From Deinococcus aquiradiocola (lineage in GTDB: Bacteria > Deinococcota > Deinococci > Deinococcales > Deinococcaceae): a stretch of DNA of 64,000 nt. The translations under genes and the position numbers were made by a program. This document shows positions 62,126-64,000 of this stretch, one piece after another. The stretch is taken from NCBI RefSeq assembly GCF_014646915.1, contig NZ_BMOE01000001.1:772568-836567 (forward strand). The letters are read 5' to 3'. The number at the start of each line of letters is the position of its first letter. The stretch's first letter is position 1. A model generated the notes under the pieces. It made no database searches. It had not been told where the DNA came from and was given only the letters and a program-made list of their open reading frames with translations.

Positions 62126-62788
62126 ATGACGCCCTTCAGGCAACTTGAAGAAAGCTTAAATTCGGCGTCGGCGGCCCGGACGGCGGCGCAGCGCAGCAAT
62201 CTCCTCCCGGTCACGGCGGCCGGGTACATGTCTTGGCGCGAGCGGAGCCTGACGCTCCTCACGGGTTCGGCGTTCCCGCTGTCGCGTGAGACGCAGCTGT
62301 TCCTGCGCCTGTGCCGTCCGGCGGCGGGGCAGGCGTGGCTGGACGTGGGCACGAGCGGCGGGTACTACGCGGGGCTGCTGGCGGGCGCGGGCGCGCACGT
62401 GATCGCCTGCGATCTCAGTCCGGCGATGCTGCGGGTCGCGCAGCGGCGCGAGTCCAGTCCGCTGATCGAGTGGGCGCTCCTGAACGGCGAGGCGACGGGC
62501 CTGCCGGACGCGTCGCTGGACGGCGTGACGGTGGGCGCGACCCTGAACGAGACGCACGACCCGCGCGCCCTGCTGCGTGAGGCGGCGCGACTGCTGCGTC
62601 CGGGCGGGCAGCTGTGGGTGATGTACCTGGCGCGCAACGGCGGGCCGTGGCAGGAGCTGCTGTCGCGGCTGGGCGGCCTGACGTTCCTCGATCCGGCGCA
62701 GGTGCGGGAGGTGCTGCCGGGCCTGGAGCGCACGGACCTGCTGCGGATGCGGGACGTGGTGTTCGAGCGGCACGTGCAGTCCCGCTGA
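62126..62788 (+). CDS. class I SAM-dependent methyltransferase
   Basis: About 220 aa. SAM-binding motif I is WLDVGTSGGYYAGLLAGAGA, then IACDLSPAMLRVAQRRE, GEATGLPDASLDGVTVGATLNE and LLREAARLLRPGGQLWVMYL, the UbiE/Methyltransf_11 layout. It lies 133 bp upstream of crtB on the same strand. Methylation of an isoprenoid or a quinone is possible, but the substrate is unknown. Start at ATG 62126 because CATAAT (62113-62118) overlaps the alternative ATG at 62117. Confidence 0.85.
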   Translation: MTPFRQLEESLNSASAARTAAQRSNLLPVTAAGYMSWRERSLTLLTGSAFPLSRETQLFLRLCRPAAGQAWLDVGTSGGYYAGLLAGAGAHVIACDLSPAMLRVAQRRESSPLIEWALLNGEATGLPDASLDGVTVGATLNETHDPRALLREAARLLRPGGQLWVMYLARNGGPWQELLSRLGGLTFLDPAQVREVLPGLERTDLLRMRDVVFERHVQSR

Positions 62789-62834
62789 CCGCGCGGTGCG
62801 GGGACGGCGGCCGGAACGGGCGGGCAGAACGTAA

Positions 62835-62873
62835 GAAATCAGAAATTGTGATTCCTGGGTTCCCGCCTACACT
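62835..62873 (+). promoter_or_regulatory. crtB promoter with an overlapping inverted repeat
   Basis: TTGTGA (62846-62851) and TACACT (62868-62873) with a 16-bp spacer. The imperfect dyad GAAATCA...TGATTCC (62835-62855) covers the -35 element, a plausible operator. The leader is about 43 nt and has CGGAGG. Confidence 0.55.
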
Positions 62874-62921
62874 CTGAAGCACTGAGGGACGTTTGGCCTG
62901 CACGTCCGCCCCGGAGGCACC

Positions 62922-63866
62922 ATGACGCAGAAACTCGAACCGCTCCTTTCCCGGAACCGTTCCGCCCGGCCGCCCGTTCCGGCCCCGGCGGTCCACGCGG
63001 GTTCGTCGTTGCGGGCGGCGGTGGAGCACTGCCGGGACGTGACGCGCGATCACTCCAAGACCTTCTTCTTCGGGTCGCGGTTCTTTCCGCTGGCGCAGCG
63101 GCAGGCGGTGTGGGCGGTGTACGCCGCGTGCCGTGACGGGGACGACATCGTGGACGAGCCGGGCGGCGGTCCACTGCAGCTGACGGACTGGTGGGCGCGC
63201 GTGCAGTGCGCGCTGGAGGGCCGCGTGGCGTTCACGCAGCGCGGGCCGCAGCCGGTGGACGTGGCGCTCGGGTGGGCGGCCACGCAGTTCCCGATTCCGG
63301 TGTCGGCCTTCGAGGAGCTGTACCTGGGCTTGCGCATGGACCTGGAGGGACAGGTGTACCGCGACATGGCGGACCTGGAGCTGTACTGCAGGCGCGTGGC
63401 GGGCGTGGTGGGCTTCATGATCGCGCCCATCTGCGGGTACGAGGGCGGCGAGCGGACCCTGCAGTACGCGCTGAAGCTGGGTCAGGCGATGCAGCTCACG
63501 AACATTCTGCGGGACGTGGGCGAGGACCTCGACCGGGGTCGCCTGTACCTGCCGCGCACGCTGCTCGACGAGTACGGCGTGACGCTGGCGTCGCTGCAGG
63601 CGCGTCAGGTGACGCCGGAGTACTGCGAGCTGATGCGTCACCTGACGCGCCTCGCCCGGCAGTGGTACGCGGAGGGCCGCGAGGGCATCCCGCAGCTGCA
63701 CGGGACGGGCCGACTGGCCGTCACGGCGGCCGCGCGGGCGTATGAGGGCATTCTGGACGCGCTGGAACGCAACGGGCACGACAACTTCCGGCACCGGGCG
63801 AGCGTGAGCGGCCCGCGCAAACTGATGATGCTGCCGCAGGCGTGGTGGGAACTGCGTCTCAGCTGA
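62922..63866 (+). CDS. crtB: phytoene synthase
   Basis: A 314-aa prenyl transferase condensing two geranylgeranyl diphosphates into phytoene. Both Asp-rich motifs are intact: [15 protein letters not shown] (first) and [16 protein letters not shown] (second), plus [14 protein letters not shown] near the N-terminus and [16 protein letters not shown]. This is the entry step of carotenoid (deinoxanthin-type) synthesis. The following gene is probably phytoene desaturase, giving the usual crtB-crtI pair. Confidence 0.96.
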   Translation: MTQKLEPLLSRNRSARPPVPAPAVHAGSSLRAAVEHCRDVTRDHSKTFFFGSRFFPLAQRQAVWAVYAACRDGDDIVDEPGGGPLQLTDWWARVQCALEGRVAFTQRGPQPVDVALGWAATQFPIPVSAFEELYLGLRMDLEGQVYRDMADLELYCRRVAGVVGFMIAPICGYEGGERTLQYALKLGQAMQLTNILRDVGEDLDRGRLYLPRTLLDEYGVTLASLQARQVTPEYCELMRHLTRLARQWYAEGREGIPQLHGTGRLAVTAAARAYEGILDALERNGHDNFRHRASVSGPRKLMMLPQAWWELRLS

Positions 63867-63936
63867 CGGGCCTGCGGGCCGACTGGCAGCAAAGCATACG
63901 GATGCCCGGCCCGGCAGCGTTCACAATGTCCTTCAG

Positions 63937-64000
63937 ATGACTCCTGCCTCTCCCCTCACCGCTGGCCCTCGACCCAAGACCGCGCTCATCATCGGTTCCG
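63937..64000 (+). CDS. crtI: start of probable phytoene desaturase (crtI), cut by window end
   Basis: 21 codons only: MTPASPLTAGPRPKTALIIGS. The ALIIGS end is the start of an FAD-binding Rossmann motif as in CrtI (expected to continue GFGG). Its position 70 nt after crtB supports the call; CACAAT lies 9 nt before the ATG. Confidence 0.55.
   Translation, partial: MTPASPLTAGPRPKTALIIGS

Overview
The window is very GC-rich, bacterial and chromosomal, and it looks like a Deinococcus (Deinococcota) housekeeping region. The supporting signs are a bacillithiol synthase (bshC), a phytoene synthase followed by the start of a probable phytoene desaturase (carotenoid pathway), and about two dozen genes whose -10 box of the form TANNNT sits only 5-10 nt before the start codon. 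That last arrangement is the leaderless promoter known from Deinococcus. I cannot name the species. Roughly 60 genes are packed on both strands, many with 1-8 nt stop/start overlaps. I saw no rRNA, tRNA, CRISPR array, prophage or intact insertion sequence.

Layout. 1-8.4 kb: 3' end of an acyl-CoA carboxylase beta subunit, a membrane-anchored Pro/Thr-rich protein, a MliC-like protein, msrB, a secreted alpha/beta hydrolase, a small-molecule kinase-like protein and bshC. 8.4-13.5 kb: a Crp-type regulator cotranscribed with bshC, a WecG-type glycosyltransferase, a cysS-FMN reductase-GNAT operon with a striking cysteine-codon leader, and a HAD hydrolase. 13.6-16.7 kb: the glycolytic operon gap-pgk-tpiA. 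17-22.8 kb: an RlmI-like methyltransferase and a malEFG-type sugar importer without its ATPase. 22.9-29.7 kb: FAH-family enzyme, small Zn-ribbon-like protein, peptidase-like hydrolase, truB, threonine aldolase, and an mrp / SufR-like regulator / 2H phosphoesterase operon. 30-39.6 kb: a pseudokinase-PEGA membrane protein, guaA, an HD protein, a stand-alone Lrp/AsnC ligand domain, an MFS transporter, gltA and a class III aminotransferase. 39.6-41.4 kb: a divergent Lrp/AsnC regulator and alanine dehydrogenase. 41.7-46.8 kb: an exopolysaccharide-type cluster of a DUF2334 lipoprotein, a GH26-like lipoprotein and an NfrB-like glycosyltransferase with a MshEN c-di-GMP domain. 47-55.5 kb: asp23-dak2, chorismate mutase/DAHP synthase, tatA-tatC, lgt-glmU, glutaredoxin-like, DUF456, GNAT. 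55.7-64 kb: thiolase, YciI, 3-hydroxybutyryl-CoA dehydrogenase, DinB, GNAT, AhpD-like, P-loop kinase, holin-like pair, methyltransferase, crtB and the start of crtI.

Three things stand out. (1) The cysS leader encodes an 11-residue peptide with tandem Cys codons, apparently translated from a leaderless promoter, followed by a textbook intrinsic terminator: a candidate cysteine attenuator. (2) A structured element of about 125 bp with terminal inverted repeats occurs in at least three near-complete copies and several diverged ones. The three best copies end exactly at a TGA stop codon, which forms one side of an apparent 3-bp target duplication. (3) The NfrB-like cluster looks like a c-di-GMP-controlled surface glycan system. 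All functional statements are inferred from reading the sequence; no database search was run.
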